Source: JAJPKK01 sp963747835
Lineage (GTDB): Bacteria; Pseudomonadota; Alphaproteobacteria; Rhizobiales; Xanthobacteraceae
NCBI GenBank assembly: GCA_963747835.1
Contig: CAVVGO010000005.1
Coordinates: forward strand, 3,410,001 to 3,474,000
Length of the DNA stretch: 64,000 nucleotides
Direction: 5' to 3'
Positions 1-9,995 of this stretch are shown in pieces (position 1 is the stretch's first letter; each line of letters starts with the position of its first letter). The notes below the pieces were generated by a model. That model was not told where the DNA came from. It saw only the letters and a program-made list of their open reading frames with translations, and made no database searches. Both the position numbers and the translations under genes were made by a program.

Positions 1-609
1 GGTTCGCAGCGTCTCGACAGCGATGCCGGCGGCGGCGCGCCGCTCCACCGGATCGAGAATGTGCTGCACATGGCCCGCATAACCTTGCAACCCGCAAAAC
101 GCGAGCCGCGGATCGCGCGCCGCCAGGCGGGCGAGCGCGTGGCCGTCTTGGAGTGTGGCGACGCCGGTGCGCTCGTGGCCGATATCGACATCGACCAGGA
201 TACCAAGCGGCGGATCGCCGGCGCCGAGTGCCGCACAAAGCCCTTCGAGTTGGGCCGGATGATCGACCACGACGGCGACCGGCGAGCGCCGGTTGAGCGC
301 GGCGAGCCGCGCCGCCTTGTCGGCCCGCACCACCGGCGACGTCACCAGAAGTCCGGTGATCCCCGCCTGCGCCATCGCCTCGGCTTCCATGATGGTGGCG
401 CAGCAGATGCCCGCGGCGCCGGCTGCGAGTTGCTTGCGGGCGATATCAGGGCATTTGTGGGTCTTGGCGTGGGGCCGCAGCGCGATGTTGCGTTCGGCCG
501 CGATTGCGGCCATGCGGGCGATGTTGGCGTCGAGCGCCGCGACGTCGACCACGAGCGCCGGCGTGCTGACGCCCGAGAGTGCGAGAAGATCGGGATGGAG
601 CCGGGTCAT
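1..609 (-). CDS. D-threonine aldolase / D-serine dehydratase-like PLP enzyme (C-terminus cut off by window edge)
   Basis: The reverse strand is open from an ATG at 609 to the window edge (203 codons, no stop). The product begins MTRLHPDLLALSG and then reads TPALVVDVAALDANIARMA, the usual opening of the alanine-racemase-fold DSD1 / low-specificity D-threonine aldolase family. The motif RPHAKTHK near residue 47 holds the lysine expected to bind pyridoxal phosphate. Family members cleave or dehydrate D-hydroxy amino acids in the cytoplasm using PLP and a divalent metal; the metal ligands near the C-terminus lie outside the window. It is the last visible gene of a leftward series after the luciferase-like and NTF2-like genes, 122 bp downstream of the former. 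Exact substrate cannot be told. Confidence 0.8.
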   Translation of the reverse strand, partial: MTRLHPDLLALSGVSTPALVVDVAALDANIARMAAIAAERNIALRPHAKTHKCPDIARKQLAAGAAGICCATIMEAEAMAQAGITGLLVTSPVVRADKAARLAALNRRSPVAVVVDHPAQLEGLCAALGAGDPPLGILVDVDIGHERTGVATLQDGHALARLAARDPRLAFCGLQGYAGHVQHILDPVERRAAAGIAVETLRT

Positions 610-731
610 GGTGAAACGAAAGGCGCTCCAGGCATAATATGCGCGATCATTCAAAGACGCGACGGCGTCCGTGGATCACGAGAGAGCGCGTAGCATGTCG
701 GATGGGCAAAGCGAAGCGCGCTTCGTTGCGC

Positions 732-1802
732 TCAAGCCGGCGCCGAACCCAAGCACCTCATGTCTGCCTCGACATCAGGACCGGAAAACGTGAGCGCCAG
801 TTCGGTGATGCCGGACTTTGCGGCGGCCGCCAATTGGGCGTGACAGTCGGAAGGAGTTCCAGCCAAGGCGAAGGCCGCGACGTAACGCGCGTCGAGCACG
901 GCGTCGGCGTCCTCCCCGGCGCGCAGGCGCTGGGCCGCTATGGCGAACTCCGCCTCCGTGATTCCGCTCCCTTCCATAAGGGCACTCCTGGCCGCGGCGA
1001 GGCGTCCACCCAGCACCCAATAGACCGGCAGCATCTCGCCGACCGCGCGTTTGGCGGCACGCAGCGCCGCGCCGCGCTCGTCGGCGATGCAGCACGGCAT
1101 GTATTGCACGATTTCGGGCGGCCGGACGCGGCCGGCGGCGTGCGCCGATTGCCGTATCAGCGCGACGGCCCGCACCGCAAAGGCGGACGTGCACATGTTG
1201 GACAGCAAAACCCCTTCCGCAATCTCGCCGGCAAGCCGCAGGCTCGCATCGCCGCGTCCGGCCATGAAGATCGCGATGTCGGCGCGCGGCCGGTAATCGA
1301 GCCTGATGCGCTCGACCTTGAATGCCTGACCGGATCGAGTGACTTCCTCGCCGGCGAGAAGAGCACGCACGATCGCAACCGCCTCGGCCACGGCCGTGAG
1401 CGGCCGAGCATAGCTGAATCCCATGCGCTCGACCGCGCCGCCGATGCCGGACCCGATGCCGAGCCGGACCCGCCCCTCCGCCAACTCGTCGAGCGCGCCG
1501 ATCTCCATGGCGATCAGGCTCGGGTGGCGGTTGAACGGATTGAACACCCCAGCCCCGATCGCAATGCGCTGGGTCGCGACCGCGCACGCTGCCGCCGCCG
1601 GCAGGATGCCGCGCCCGAACGGGTTCTCGGCAAACCACACCGATGAGAAGCCCGCCGCTTCGGCCGCGCACGCCTGGGCGACGCAGGCTTGAGGCGTCAT
1701 GGCGCCATGCAGTCGCACCGCGAGCTTCGGCAAGTCGTTCGCAGGCAAGTCTTCCACCGACAAGTCCCCCGCCACCCAGTCTTTCGCGGACAAATCCGTC
1801 AC
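732..1802 (-). CDS. LLM-class (luciferase-like) flavin-dependent oxidoreductase
   Basis: A 356-residue protein with the bacterial luciferase-like (beta/alpha)8 pattern: GFSSVWFAENP near residue 52, IAIGAGVFNPFNRHP near 80-95 and GRVRLGIGSGIG near 109. This is the F420- or FMN-dependent monooxygenase/reductase superfamily, close to methylene-H4MPT-reductase-like members. The N-terminus (MTDLSAKDWVAGDLSVEDLP) looks poorly conserved, and the true start may be further in, near KLAVRLHG. It follows the NTF2-like gene by 9 bp and is probably co-transcribed with it. Substrate unknown; the F420 versus FMN choice cannot be settled by eye. Confidence 0.8.
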   Translation of the reverse strand: MTDLSAKDWVAGDLSVEDLPANDLPKLAVRLHGAMTPQACVAQACAAEAAGFSSVWFAENPFGRGILPAAAACAVATQRIAIGAGVFNPFNRHPSLIAMEIGALDELAEGRVRLGIGSGIGGAVERMGFSYARPLTAVAEAVAIVRALLAGEEVTRSGQAFKVERIRLDYRPRADIAIFMAGRGDASLRLAGEIAEGVLLSNMCTSAFAVRAVALIRQSAHAAGRVRPPEIVQYMPCCIADERGAALRAAKRAVGEMLPVYWVLGGRLAAARSALMEGSGITEAEFAIAAQRLRAGEDADAVLDARYVAAFALAGTPSDCHAQLAAAAKSGITELALTFSGPDVEADMRCLGSAPA

Positions 1803-1811
1803 CGCGCGGCC

Positions 1812-2279
1812 TCAAACGCCGCCCGGCCGCGGCCCCTTGTCGGCTGGCGAGAAATGCGCGTGCACCACCCGCCACGCTCCATCTTCCTTGCGGAACACCA
1901 TGGTGGAGCGCGACACGAATTCGCTGTCGTCGTAATGGATATCGCGGGGCGGCGGCGTGGTTCCGACCCATTTGCGCCGGGTCCGGCGATGGCACCACAC
2001 CACGGCGATCTCGCCCGTCACCGCGCCACCAATATCATAGGGCGTCCAGTAGCTCGACTGGACTTGCGTCACATAGAACTTCCACAGCCGGATCCAATGA
2101 TCGCGGCCGTTGTAGGTGTGGCCGTTGAGGTTGAAGTATGCCGCGTCCGGCGACGGGCTGAAGATCGGCTCCAGGTTCTCCCAGTCGAAGCGCGCGTTGA
2201 CGTCGATATACGCATCGTGCAGCTTGATGATGGCGGCGCGGTCCTCCGCGGTGCCGCCGACGAGACGCGTTTCGGTCAT
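1812..2279 (-). CDS. NTF2-like (SnoaL / DUF4440-type) protein
   Basis: About 155 residues from MTETRLVGG. The frame is open further upstream, but that part overlaps the divergent gene's leader and is low-complexity basic, so I place the start at 2279. The pattern DRAAIIKLHDAYIDVNARFDW, a central YNGRDHWIRLWKFY and a C-terminal STMVFRKEDGAWRVVHAH match the cone-shaped NTF2-like fold (SnoaL/DUF4440), used by small isomerases, cyclases or ligand-binding proteins. It lies 9 bp ahead of the luciferase-like gene and is divergent from the Bug binding-protein gene across a 134-bp gap. Specific function unknown. Confidence 0.72.
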   Translation of the reverse strand: MTETRLVGGTAEDRAAIIKLHDAYIDVNARFDWENLEPIFSPSPDAAYFNLNGHTYNGRDHWIRLWKFYVTQVQSSYWTPYDIGGAVTGEIAVVWCHRRTRRKWVGTTPPPRDIHYDDSEFVSRSTMVFRKEDGAWRVVHAHFSPADKGPRPGGV

Positions 2280-2413
2280 CCTGATCGCCTTTCGTTGCGC
2301 CGAGCCTCGGCGCCCTGGCCGCCCGCTTGTCCGTCCCTTGGCCCGGCCATTGCATAGCCCGTCGATTTGAGAACCGGAAGCCGCCGCGATTGGGAGCGGC
2401 CGAACGAGGTGCC

Positions 2414-3385
2414 ATGCGACGCGCGATAGTGTTGGCTTTTTTGGGGGTTCTGGCGGCGGCGCCATGGTCCGGCGTGCCGGCGGTTGCCGAGACCGATTAT
2501 CCCACGCGGCCGGTCCAGATCGTGGTGCCGTTCGTTGCCGGCGGCAACACCGATCTCATCACCCGCATCATGGCCGACCGGTTCGCGGCGGCTTTCCGGC
2601 AGCCCTTTACGGTCGTCAGCAAGCCCGGCGCGGGCGCTAATATCGGGGCCGCCTACGTGGCGGCGAGCGAGCCGGACGGCTACACGCTGCTGATGGGCCC
2701 GCCGGGGCCGCTTACCGTGAACCAATTCCTCTACCCGTCGCTGTCGTTCGACCCGGAAGAATCCTTCGCCCCAATCGCCCTCGTGGCCCGCATCCCCAAC
2801 GTACTGGTGGCGCCGGCCTCGTCCGGGGTGCGATCGCTGCGCGAATTGATCGACAAGGCGCGCGCCCATCCGGGCATGCTCGATTATGCCTCGGCCGGCA
2901 CCGGCTCGAGCGGACACCTGTCCGCCGTGCTGTTCATGGCGCTGGCGCGGATCGATATCAATCACGTGCCTTACAAGGGGACCGGCCAAAGCCTGCAGGA
3001 CCTGCTGGCCGGCCGGGTCGCCATGACTATCGACAATCTCGGTCCGTTGCTGCCGTTCATCCAGAATGGGCAGTTGATCGCGCTCGGCGTCGCCGACCGG
3101 GAACCGGTGTCGCTGTTGCCCGGCGTCGCGCCCATCGGACAGACGGTTCCGGGCTTCGAGACCTATTCGTGGAACGCCCTCATGGCACCGGCCGGCACAT
3201 CCCGCGAAATTATCGCCAAGCTCAATGCCGAGGCCAACCGCGGCCTGCTCAAGCCGGAGGTCGCCGAGAAGCTGCGTTCCTTCGGCTCCGAGCCGGCCGG
3301 GGGCTCGCCGGAAGATTTGGCGAATTTCCTCGCCGCCGAGCGGGTGCGATGGAAGCGCGCGGTGGACATTTCCCAAGGAAAATGA
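2414..3385 (+). CDS. Bug/TctC-family tripartite tricarboxylate transporter substrate-binding protein
   Basis: The start is ATG 2414, preceded by GAGG five bases upstream; the longer open frame from 2327 has no convincing site. The 323-residue product opens with a Sec signal peptide (MRRAIVLAFLGVLAAAP...AVAE), then TDYPTRPVQIVVPFVAGGNTD, the hallmark of Bug proteins. PGAGANIGAAYVA and PDGYTLLMG follow at about 75-100. These periplasmic proteins capture small carboxylates or aromatic acids for TctAB permeases; no tctA or tctB is in the window, as is common for Bug paralogues. The ligand cannot be inferred. Confidence 0.88.
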   Translation: MRRAIVLAFLGVLAAAPWSGVPAVAETDYPTRPVQIVVPFVAGGNTDLITRIMADRFAAAFRQPFTVVSKPGAGANIGAAYVAASEPDGYTLLMGPPGPLTVNQFLYPSLSFDPEESFAPIALVARIPNVLVAPASSGVRSLRELIDKARAHPGMLDYASAGTGSSGHLSAVLFMALARIDINHVPYKGTGQSLQDLLAGRVAMTIDNLGPLLPFIQNGQLIALGVADREPVSLLPGVAPIGQTVPGFETYSWNALMAPAGTSREIIAKLNAEANRGLLKPEVAEKLRSFGSEPAGGSPEDLANFLAAERVRWKRAVDISQGK

Positions 3386-3516
3386 ACCCCGTGAGACGCG
3401 GTCCGCGCTGGCCACTCCCCGAGCGACGCCCGTTGAGGTTAATTCCAATTTGCGCCAATGAAATTGCGGTTCGTTGATAGTTTCGCGGCATTGATGCCCA
3501 ACCGCGAGCGAATGCC

Positions 3517-4878
3517 ATGGACCGACGCAAGCTGTTGAAATTGTCGGGCGCCGCTTCCGCCATCGGCGCCGCGGCGGCGACGTTGCCGGGCGAGGCCGGC
3601 GCGGCGCCGATCTCGGCGCTCGGACTCGATGCCGCCCAGATGGGCGTGCGGGCCGGCAGCCCGGACGATCAGAGCGCAAACCTTCAGCGGGCTATCGATC
3701 GGGCCGCGCAGGCGCGGGTTCCGCTCGCGCTGCCGCCCGGGGCCTATCGGGTCGGCGGGCTGAAGCTTCCCTCCGGTAGCGCGCTCGTCGGCGTCCGCGG
3801 CGCAACCACGCTCGTGCTCACCGGCACCGCGTCGCTCATCACGGCGATCGGGGCCGACGAGGTCTCGCTCACCGGCCTGACCTTCGATGGCCATCTGAAG
3901 CCGCTGCCGCAGAACCAGGGGCTCGTGCACATGGAGCAAGCGAGCGGCGTGCGGATTGCCGATTGCTCTATTCTGGCATCGGGCCGACACGGCATCCGGT
4001 TCGTTTCGGTGTCGGGCAGCGTCACCGGCTCGACCATCGCGGACGCCTATGATGTGGCGCTGATATCCTCCGATGCCCGCGGCCTGACCATTTCAGGCAA
4101 TACCATTGCCCATGCGGGCAATAATGCGATCCAGATTTTGCGCGGCGCACCGGGCCATGACGGCACCATGGTGCTCGACAATCGCATCGAGGACACCGGC
4201 AATCGCGATGGCGGTTCGGGCCAGTTCGGCAACGCCGTCAACGCCTATCGCGCCGACAACGTGATCGTGCGCGGCAACCTGATCCGCCGTTGCGCGTTCT
4301 CCGGCGTGCGCGGCAATTCGGCGTCCAACATCCAGATCGTCGGCAACACCGTGCACCAAGCCGGCGAGTGCGCGCTTTACTCGGAGTTCAGCTTCGAGGG
4401 CGCAATCGTCGCCCACAACATCGTCGACGGCGCCCAGAGCGGCGTATCGATTGCGAATTTCAACGAAGGCGCGCGGCTCGCCATCGTGCAGGGCAACATC
4501 CTGCGCAACATCGCGCCGCTCGTCCCGAATTCCGCGCCGGACGATTTTTACGGCGTCGGCATCTATGCCGAGGCCGACTCCACGGTGAATGCAAATGTGG
4601 TGGAAAACGCCAGCACCGCCGGGATCGCGATCGGCTGGGGCCGCTACCTGCGCGACGTCGCCGTCACCGGCAACGTGGTGCGCAAATGCCCGATCGGCAT
4701 CGCCGTGACCGTCGTGCCGGGCGCCGGATCGGTGCTGATTTCGGCCAATGTACTGTCGCAATTCGAGCGCGGGGCCATCGTCGGCATGGATCACGCCCGC
4801 TCGGTGACCGGCGATCTCGCCAAGGACGCCGGGAAGGCGTATGCGCACCTTTCGATTTCGGGCAACCGCGCCGGGTAA
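3517..4878 (+). CDS. TAT-exported right-handed beta-helix repeat protein (TIGR03808-type)
   Basis: A 453-residue protein opening MDRRKLLKLSGAASAIGAAAA, a twin-arginine signal (RRKLLK followed by an alanine-rich h-region and AGA-A). The mature part has repeated turns such as VTGSTIADAYDVALIS, LTISGNTIAHAGNNAIQI and IQIVGNTVHQAGECALYS, typical of parallel beta-helix pectate-lyase-like folds. This matches the 'twin-arg-translocated uncharacterized repeat protein' family of Rhizobiales (TIGR03808), whose function is not established. It would be exported folded to the periplasm. I see no catalytic signature, so polysaccharide binding or cleavage is only an inference. Confidence 0.8.
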   Translation: MDRRKLLKLSGAASAIGAAAATLPGEAGAAPISALGLDAAQMGVRAGSPDDQSANLQRAIDRAAQARVPLALPPGAYRVGGLKLPSGSALVGVRGATTLVLTGTASLITAIGADEVSLTGLTFDGHLKPLPQNQGLVHMEQASGVRIADCSILASGRHGIRFVSVSGSVTGSTIADAYDVALISSDARGLTISGNTIAHAGNNAIQILRGAPGHDGTMVLDNRIEDTGNRDGGSGQFGNAVNAYRADNVIVRGNLIRRCAFSGVRGNSASNIQIVGNTVHQAGECALYSEFSFEGAIVAHNIVDGAQSGVSIANFNEGARLAIVQGNILRNIAPLVPNSAPDDFYGVGIYAEADSTVNANVVENASTAGIAIGWGRYLRDVAVTGNVVRKCPIGIAVTVVPGAGSVLISANVLSQFERGAIVGMDHARSVTGDLAKDAGKAYAHLSISGNRAG

Positions 4879-5088
4879 TCGGCGCGACCCGGTCGCAGGT
4901 GACCCAACGAAGCAACGGCGTCTTCGCGCCGCAACAATCGCGAGGGTCGGCGTGCCGCACTGCGGCGCAAGTTCAGCCCCTTCATCAAAGTTTCATTCAC
5001 GCGCCTTGTTGGCGCCCAACATCGCGTGTAAGATTACAAGATCAAAGGGGTGAGTTTGGCACGGGGTGGAGAAGCGGGAGACAGTCAC

Positions 5089-5319
5089 ATGAAGGTCCAT
5101 GCGACGACACCGTCGTTCTCTTACGGTTCGCAGAACGCAATTCGTTCGTTCTGCCCGGCTTGCCAAGACCTGATGATCTCGGCAGCGAAGTCCCAGCACG
5201 TCAAGGACGACGTGGTCCGCCATTGGTGGGCATGCGAGTCCTGCGGCCACGAGTTTCGCACCACGGTTCGGTTGTCGGAATTAAGCGCGCCGGCGAGCCA
5301 GCCGTTGCAGACGGCGTGA
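5089..5319 (+). CDS. small zinc-ribbon protein
   Basis: A 76-residue product from ATG 5089, with GGGAG about 9 bases upstream; a GTG at 5050 in the same frame is a weaker alternative. The core holds CPAC near residue 22 and CESC near residue 50, two CxxC knuckles separated by about 25 residues. The second is followed by GHEFRTTVRLSEL, which resembles a rubredoxin-like zinc ribbon of the type found in many small conserved Bradyrhizobium proteins. It stands alone between the TAT protein and the convergent Rieske gene. A nucleic-acid or protein contact role is plausible but unproven. Confidence 0.65.
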   Translation: MKVHATTPSFSYGSQNAIRSFCPACQDLMISAAKSQHVKDDVVRHWWACESCGHEFRTTVRLSELSAPASQPLQTA

Positions 5320-5451
5320 CGCTCCGGCGCGCTTAAGCGATCGAAGTCATTCGCAGGGCGGGTGGCGGCGCTGTCCGCTCAGGGCGGCCGGCGCGGCAAG
5401 CGCTTGCAGCGCTGTTCTCCGCGCCGATCCACATCGATATCGATCAACACG

Positions 5452-5757
5452 TCAGATATCGATCAACACGTCGTCGCCTTCGATCTTGCACGGATAGGTC
5501 TTGACCGGCGTGTAGGCCGGCGGTGTCACGGCCTCGCCGGTCTTGACGTTGAACAGGGCCTGGTGAATCGGGCATTCGATGCAGTCGCCATCGAGAAAGC
5601 CCTCCGACAGCCGCGCGAACGCGTGGGTGCACACATTATGCGTCGCATAGGCGTTGTCATCGACCCAGTAGAGGGCGATCTCTTCGCCCCCGACCTCGGC
5701 ATCCATGACGCCACGTTCCTTGACCTCGGCCACCGCGGCCGCACGTGTCCAAGCCAT
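5452..5757 (-). CDS. Rieske [2Fe-2S] ferredoxin (non-haem iron oxygenase ferredoxin subunit)
   Basis: A 101-residue cytoplasmic protein. The Rieske cluster motifs are clear: CTHAF near residue 43 and CPIHQALFNVKTG near residue 62, giving the C-x-H...C-x2-H ligand set. Length and lack of a signal peptide match BphA3/NdoA-type ferredoxins that pass electrons to Rieske dioxygenases. No oxygenase alpha or beta subunit or reductase is adjacent, so its partner must be elsewhere. It is divergent from the Aas-type gene across about 340 bp. Confidence 0.88.
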   Translation of the reverse strand: MAWTRAAAVAEVKERGVMDAEVGGEEIALYWVDDNAYATHNVCTHAFARLSEGFLDGDCIECPIHQALFNVKTGEAVTPPAYTPVKTYPCKIEGDDVLIDI

Positions 5758-6098
5758 TTACCCTCCCGTCGCAAAGCCGGCTGGCCGGCGCACCCCGCTC
5801 CGGCCGATCGCAGGTCGCGCGCCACCGAATCCGTGTTGCCGGGGAATCGGGGTGACGACCGCTACGGCAGAGTAAACGAGGGTCCGCGGTTAGGGAACCG
5901 GGGCATCTCGATCGCCCCCGTACGACCGGCTATCGACAGAAAAAACGCCTGCCGGGCCAAGATGCTGGCGACAAATCGGCCGGGAGTGCGTAGGCTGGTA
6001 GTTGCAGGCCGGTATATCCACGTGGACACGTCGGGCGCCGAGAATCCGAGCCCTCGAGTCTAGCACGCGACCCAATCACCAGCGCCCGGACCCCGCGA
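5758..6098. other. divergent intergenic region, no gene seen
   Basis: About 340 bp between the leftward Rieske gene and the rightward Aas-type gene. It must hold promoters for both, but I see no clear -35/-10 pair or operator. Open frames crossing it have no coding character. Confidence 0.5.
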
Positions 6099-9000
6099 AT
6101 GTCATCGAATCTGCTGACCACACGGCGATTTGCGCCCCTGTTCTGGTGCCAGTTCTTCAGCGCCTTCAATGACAACTTCCTCAAGAACGCGCTCGCGTTC
6201 CTGATCCTTTACAAATGGGCGGTCCCGCGGCTCCGAGTCACTGATCACCTTCGCGGGCGCCATCTTCATCTTCCCATTCTTCATCCTGTCGGCGATCGGC
6301 GGCGAGGTCGCGGACCGCTTCGACAAGGCCATGGTGGCGCAGCGCCTCAAGCTCGCCGAACTGGCGGTCGCGGCAATCTCGGTCGCCGGCTTCTGCTTCG
6401 ATTCGCCGGCGCTGCTGTTCACCGCCCTATTCCTCATGGGCGTCATCTCGGCGCTGTTCGGGCCTATCAAATACGGCATCCTGCCTGATCATCTCGCCGA
6501 ATCCGAACTGCCGGTCGGCAATGCGCTGGTGGAAGGCGCGACCTTCATCGCCATCCTGGTCGGCACCATCGTGGCCGGATATGCGGCGCAGGGCACCGGT
6601 CCGGAGTCGCTGTCCGGCCTGATGATCGGGTTCGGGCTGTTGTGCTGGATTTCCTCACTGTTCATTCCGCCGACCGGGCAAGGCGCACCGAACCTCACGA
6701 TCGACTTCAACATCGCTCGCTCGACCATCGTCCTCCTGCGCGACCTCTACAAGGATTCGAGGTTGTGGTGGGGCGGCATGGTGGTGAGCTGGTTCTGGGG
6801 CGTCGGCGCCATCGTACTGTCGCTGTTGCCGCCGTTGGTCAAGAACGCGCTCGGCGGCGACGAGCAGGTCGTATCGGCCTATCTCGCGGTGTTCACCGTC
6901 GCCATCGCGGTCGGGTCGGGCTTCGCGGCATGGCTCGCGAGCGGGCGGATCGTGCTCATCCCGACCGTGTTCGGGGCGGTGCTGATCGCGGTGTTCGCGC
7001 TCGACCTTGGCTGGTCCACCATGGGCGTGGCGGCCACGTTGCAGGGCCAGAGCGTCCTCGCCGCGCTCGGCAGCGGCCGCGGCATTCATATCGCGATCGA
7101 CCTCGCCGGCCTTGCGGTCGGCGGCGGCCTTTTCATCGTGCCGTCCTTTGCGGCGGTGCAGGCCTGGGCTCCGCCCGATCGGCGCGCCCGCGCGGTCGCC
7201 GCCGTGAACGTGCTCAACGCGGCATTCATGACGGTAGCCGGGCTGGGCGTCGCGTTGCTCCAGGCCTATGACGTCGCCGTCAGCACGCTCATGATCTGGA
7301 TCGGCGTCCTCAACATTGTGGCGGCCGTCGTAATCCTGCGCACCATGCCGACAAGTCCGGTGCGCGATCTTCTGTCGGTGATCTTCCGCGCCTTCTTCCG
7401 GCTTGAAGTCCAGGGTTTCGAAAATCTCCATAAGACCGGACCCAACGCCATCATCGCACTCAACCATGTGAGCTTTCTCGACGCCTCGGTGGCGATGTCG
7501 TTCCTCGAACGCGAGCCGGTGTTCGCCATCGACACCGGCATAGCCAAAAAATGGTGGGTCAAGCCGTTCCTGCGCTTCACCCACGCCATCCCGATCGATC
7601 CCACCAAGGCGCTGGCGACGCGGGTCCTGATCAACGCCGTCAAAGCCGGCGATCCGCTGATCATCTTTCCGGAGGGCCGCATCACCGTCACCGGGAGCCT
7701 GATGAAGGTCTATGACGGCGCCGCCATGATCGCCGACAAGTCGGACGCCATGCTGCTGCCGGTGCGCATCAAAGGCCTGGAGCGCACGTTCTTCACCTAC
7801 CTCGCCGCCACCCAGGTGCGGCGCAGCCTGCTGCCGAAGGTGACCGTCACCATCATGGAGCCGGTCCAGCTCAAGGTCGATCCGGCGCTCAAGGGCAAGC
7901 GGCGGCGGCTTGCCGCCGGCGCCATGCTCTACACCATTATGTCCGACCTGATCTACCGCACCACCTCGACCGACCGCACGATCGTCGAGGCCGTCATCGA
8001 AGCCGCGGCGGCCAATGGCAGCCGCCGGGTCGCCGTGGAGGACCCGCTGTCCGGCAACCTCTCCTACAAGCGCCTGCTGATTGCCACCCGCGTACTCGGC
8101 CGCAAGCTGATGGCGCTCGGCAGCCCCGGCGACGCCATCGGGGTGATGTTGCCGAACGCCAACGGCACGGTGGCGACCCTCCTTGCCGTCATGTCGGCCG
8201 GCCGGGTGCCGGCCATGATCAACTTCACCTCCGGCCTGATGAACATCAATGCCGGCACGCGCGCGGCGAACATCCGGCACATCCTGACGTCGCGCGCCTT
8301 TGTCGAGAAAGCCCATCTCGAAAAGCTTGTCGAGGCGCTCGGTACCGATGTCGACATCGTGTACCTGGAGGACGTGCGCGCCACCGTCATGTTCGGCGAC
8401 AAGCTGTTGGGCCTGCTGGGCTGGAAACGTCCGCTGGTGCACCGCGACGCCGACGATGCGGCCGCGATCCTGTTCACATCAGGATCCGAAGGCACGCCGA
8501 AAGGCGTCGTCCTGTCCAACCGCAACATCCTCGCGAATGCGGCGCAGGCGCAGGCGCGCATCGACTTCGGTCGCACCGACACGGTGTTCAACATCCTGCC
8601 GATGTTTCACTCGTTCGGCTTGACCGTCGGCCTCATCCTGCCGCTGGTGTCGGGTGTACGGGTGTATCTCTACCCCTCGCCGCTGCACTACCGCATCGTG
8701 CCGGAAATGATTTACGGCACCAACGCCACCATCATGTTCGGCACCGATACGTTCCTCGCCGGCTACGCGCGCTCGGCCCACGCCTACGACTTCCGCTCGC
8801 TGCGTTACATCCTCGCCGGCGCCGAGCCCGTGAAGGAGACGACGCGACGCACCTACATGGAAAAATTCGGGCTGCGGATCCTGGAAGGCTACGGCGTCAC
8901 TGAAACCGCCCCCGCGCTCGCCCTCAATACCCCGATGTTCAACCGGTTCGGCACCGTCGGCCGGCTGCTTCCCGGCATGGAGGCGCGGCTCGAACCGGTG

Positions 9001-9498
9001 CCCGGAGTTGAAGAAGGCGGCCGCCTTTTCGTGCGCGGTCCCAACGTGATGCTCGGCTACATGCGCGCCGAGAACCCCGGCGTGCTCGAACGCCCGGAGG
9101 GAGGCTGGCACGACACCGGCGACATCGTCACCATCGACACCGACGGCTTCATCACGATCAAGGGCCGCGCCAAGCGCTTTGCCAAGATCGGCGGTGAAAT
9201 GATCTCGCTGGCTGCCGTAGAGGCGCTCGCCGGCGACCTGTGGCCGGACGCGATGTCGGGCGCCGCCACGGTGCCGGATCCCCGCAAAGGCGAGCGGCTC
9301 GTGCTCGTCACCACCAAGCACGATCCCAAACGCATGGACTTCCTCGCCTTCGCCCGCGCCCGCGGCGCCTCCGAAATGATGGTGCCGACCGAAGTGCTCA
9401 TCCTGGAAAAGCTGCCGCTGCTGGGCTCCGGCAAGATCGACAACATCGCACTCACAAACTTCGTGCGCGAGCGCGCCAAGCTCGAAGGCGCGGCGTAA
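6099..9498 (+). pseudogene. aas: Aas-type fusion: MFS lysophospholipid transporter + PlsC acyltransferase + acyl-ACP/CoA ligase, one frameshift
   Basis: Two frames form one gene. The first gives MSSNLLTTRRFAPLFWCQ and FNDNFLKNALAFLILYKW. After about 6215-6231 the frame changes and continues as SESLITFAGAIFIFPFFILS and on to 9498 without interruption. Domains in order: an LplT-like major facilitator with about 12 membrane spans (first ~420 residues); PlsC with NHVSFLD (the NHxxxxD catalytic pair) and FPEGRIT; then an AMP-binding ligase with LFTSGSEGTPKGV and GYGVTETAP. Such fusions import and re-acylate lysophospholipids at the inner membrane. One extra base near 6220 explains the break. It may be a sequencing error, since the remaining ~1,090 codons are clean. 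Confidence 0.85.
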
Positions 9499-9995
9499 GC
9501 GTTATCGGGAGCGGATTCGATTTAGTGAAATCGACCGCAGGGGGGCAAAGCCAACGGGTCCGGCCTTTGGCCGGCCCGATGACAGGCTTCGCGTGCCCAC
9601 ACTGCTCGGCTTGACGGCGTGGGAACGGCGCGAAGACCTGCCTTTGCCCACCCTCATATGGGGCCTCTGGTCAAGCATCCCGAGCGGGGCTTGGGTGTTG
9701 TTTTTGGCCTCCGGCGTAGCGGCGGCGCGCGGAGCCATGCGTAGCGCAGCGTGCCGCCGCGGTCCACACGCACTGGGACTGGCTTCCGGTGATTTATGCA
9801 GCTCACTGCATCACCTCATATCCGGTCGGACCGCTGTGGTCCGTACCCACATTCCGCATGCATGCGGCGAGGAAGCCACGAGGATGGGACCCATCTACGA
9901 AACGGCCTGTCTGTTGGCCCAAGGGTGGCACGGTCACCATCCATCCCGCGCTGACCGCGGCAATCGCCGCGACGCTGACGCGTTTGTTGAAGCGT
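9499..9995. other. non-coding stretch downstream of aas and of the IS110 transposase
   Basis: About 500 bp with no credible gene. It begins with GAGCGGATTCGATTTAGTG, a short dispersed motif of this genome group, then a hairpin-prone tccggcctttggccgg at about 9556-9572 and fragments of the TTCGCGTGCCCACAC intergenic repeat. The right part must contain one end of the IS110 element, but I see no terminal inverted repeat that fixes the boundary; IS110 elements usually lack one. In IS1111-type members the guide RNA lies on this downstream side, so a non-coding RNA here is possible but not shown. Confidence 0.4.

Noticed and set aside
61..693. Long open frame on the + strand at the start of the window
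   Set aside because: It is the antisense of the DSD1-like gene; its product is Arg/Asp/Gly-rich without any family pattern.
6655..8442. 595-codon open frame antisense to the Aas-type gene
   Set aside because: High G+C makes long antisense frames common; the product is His/Arg/Gly/Asp-rich and shows no domain, while the sense frame matches three known domains.
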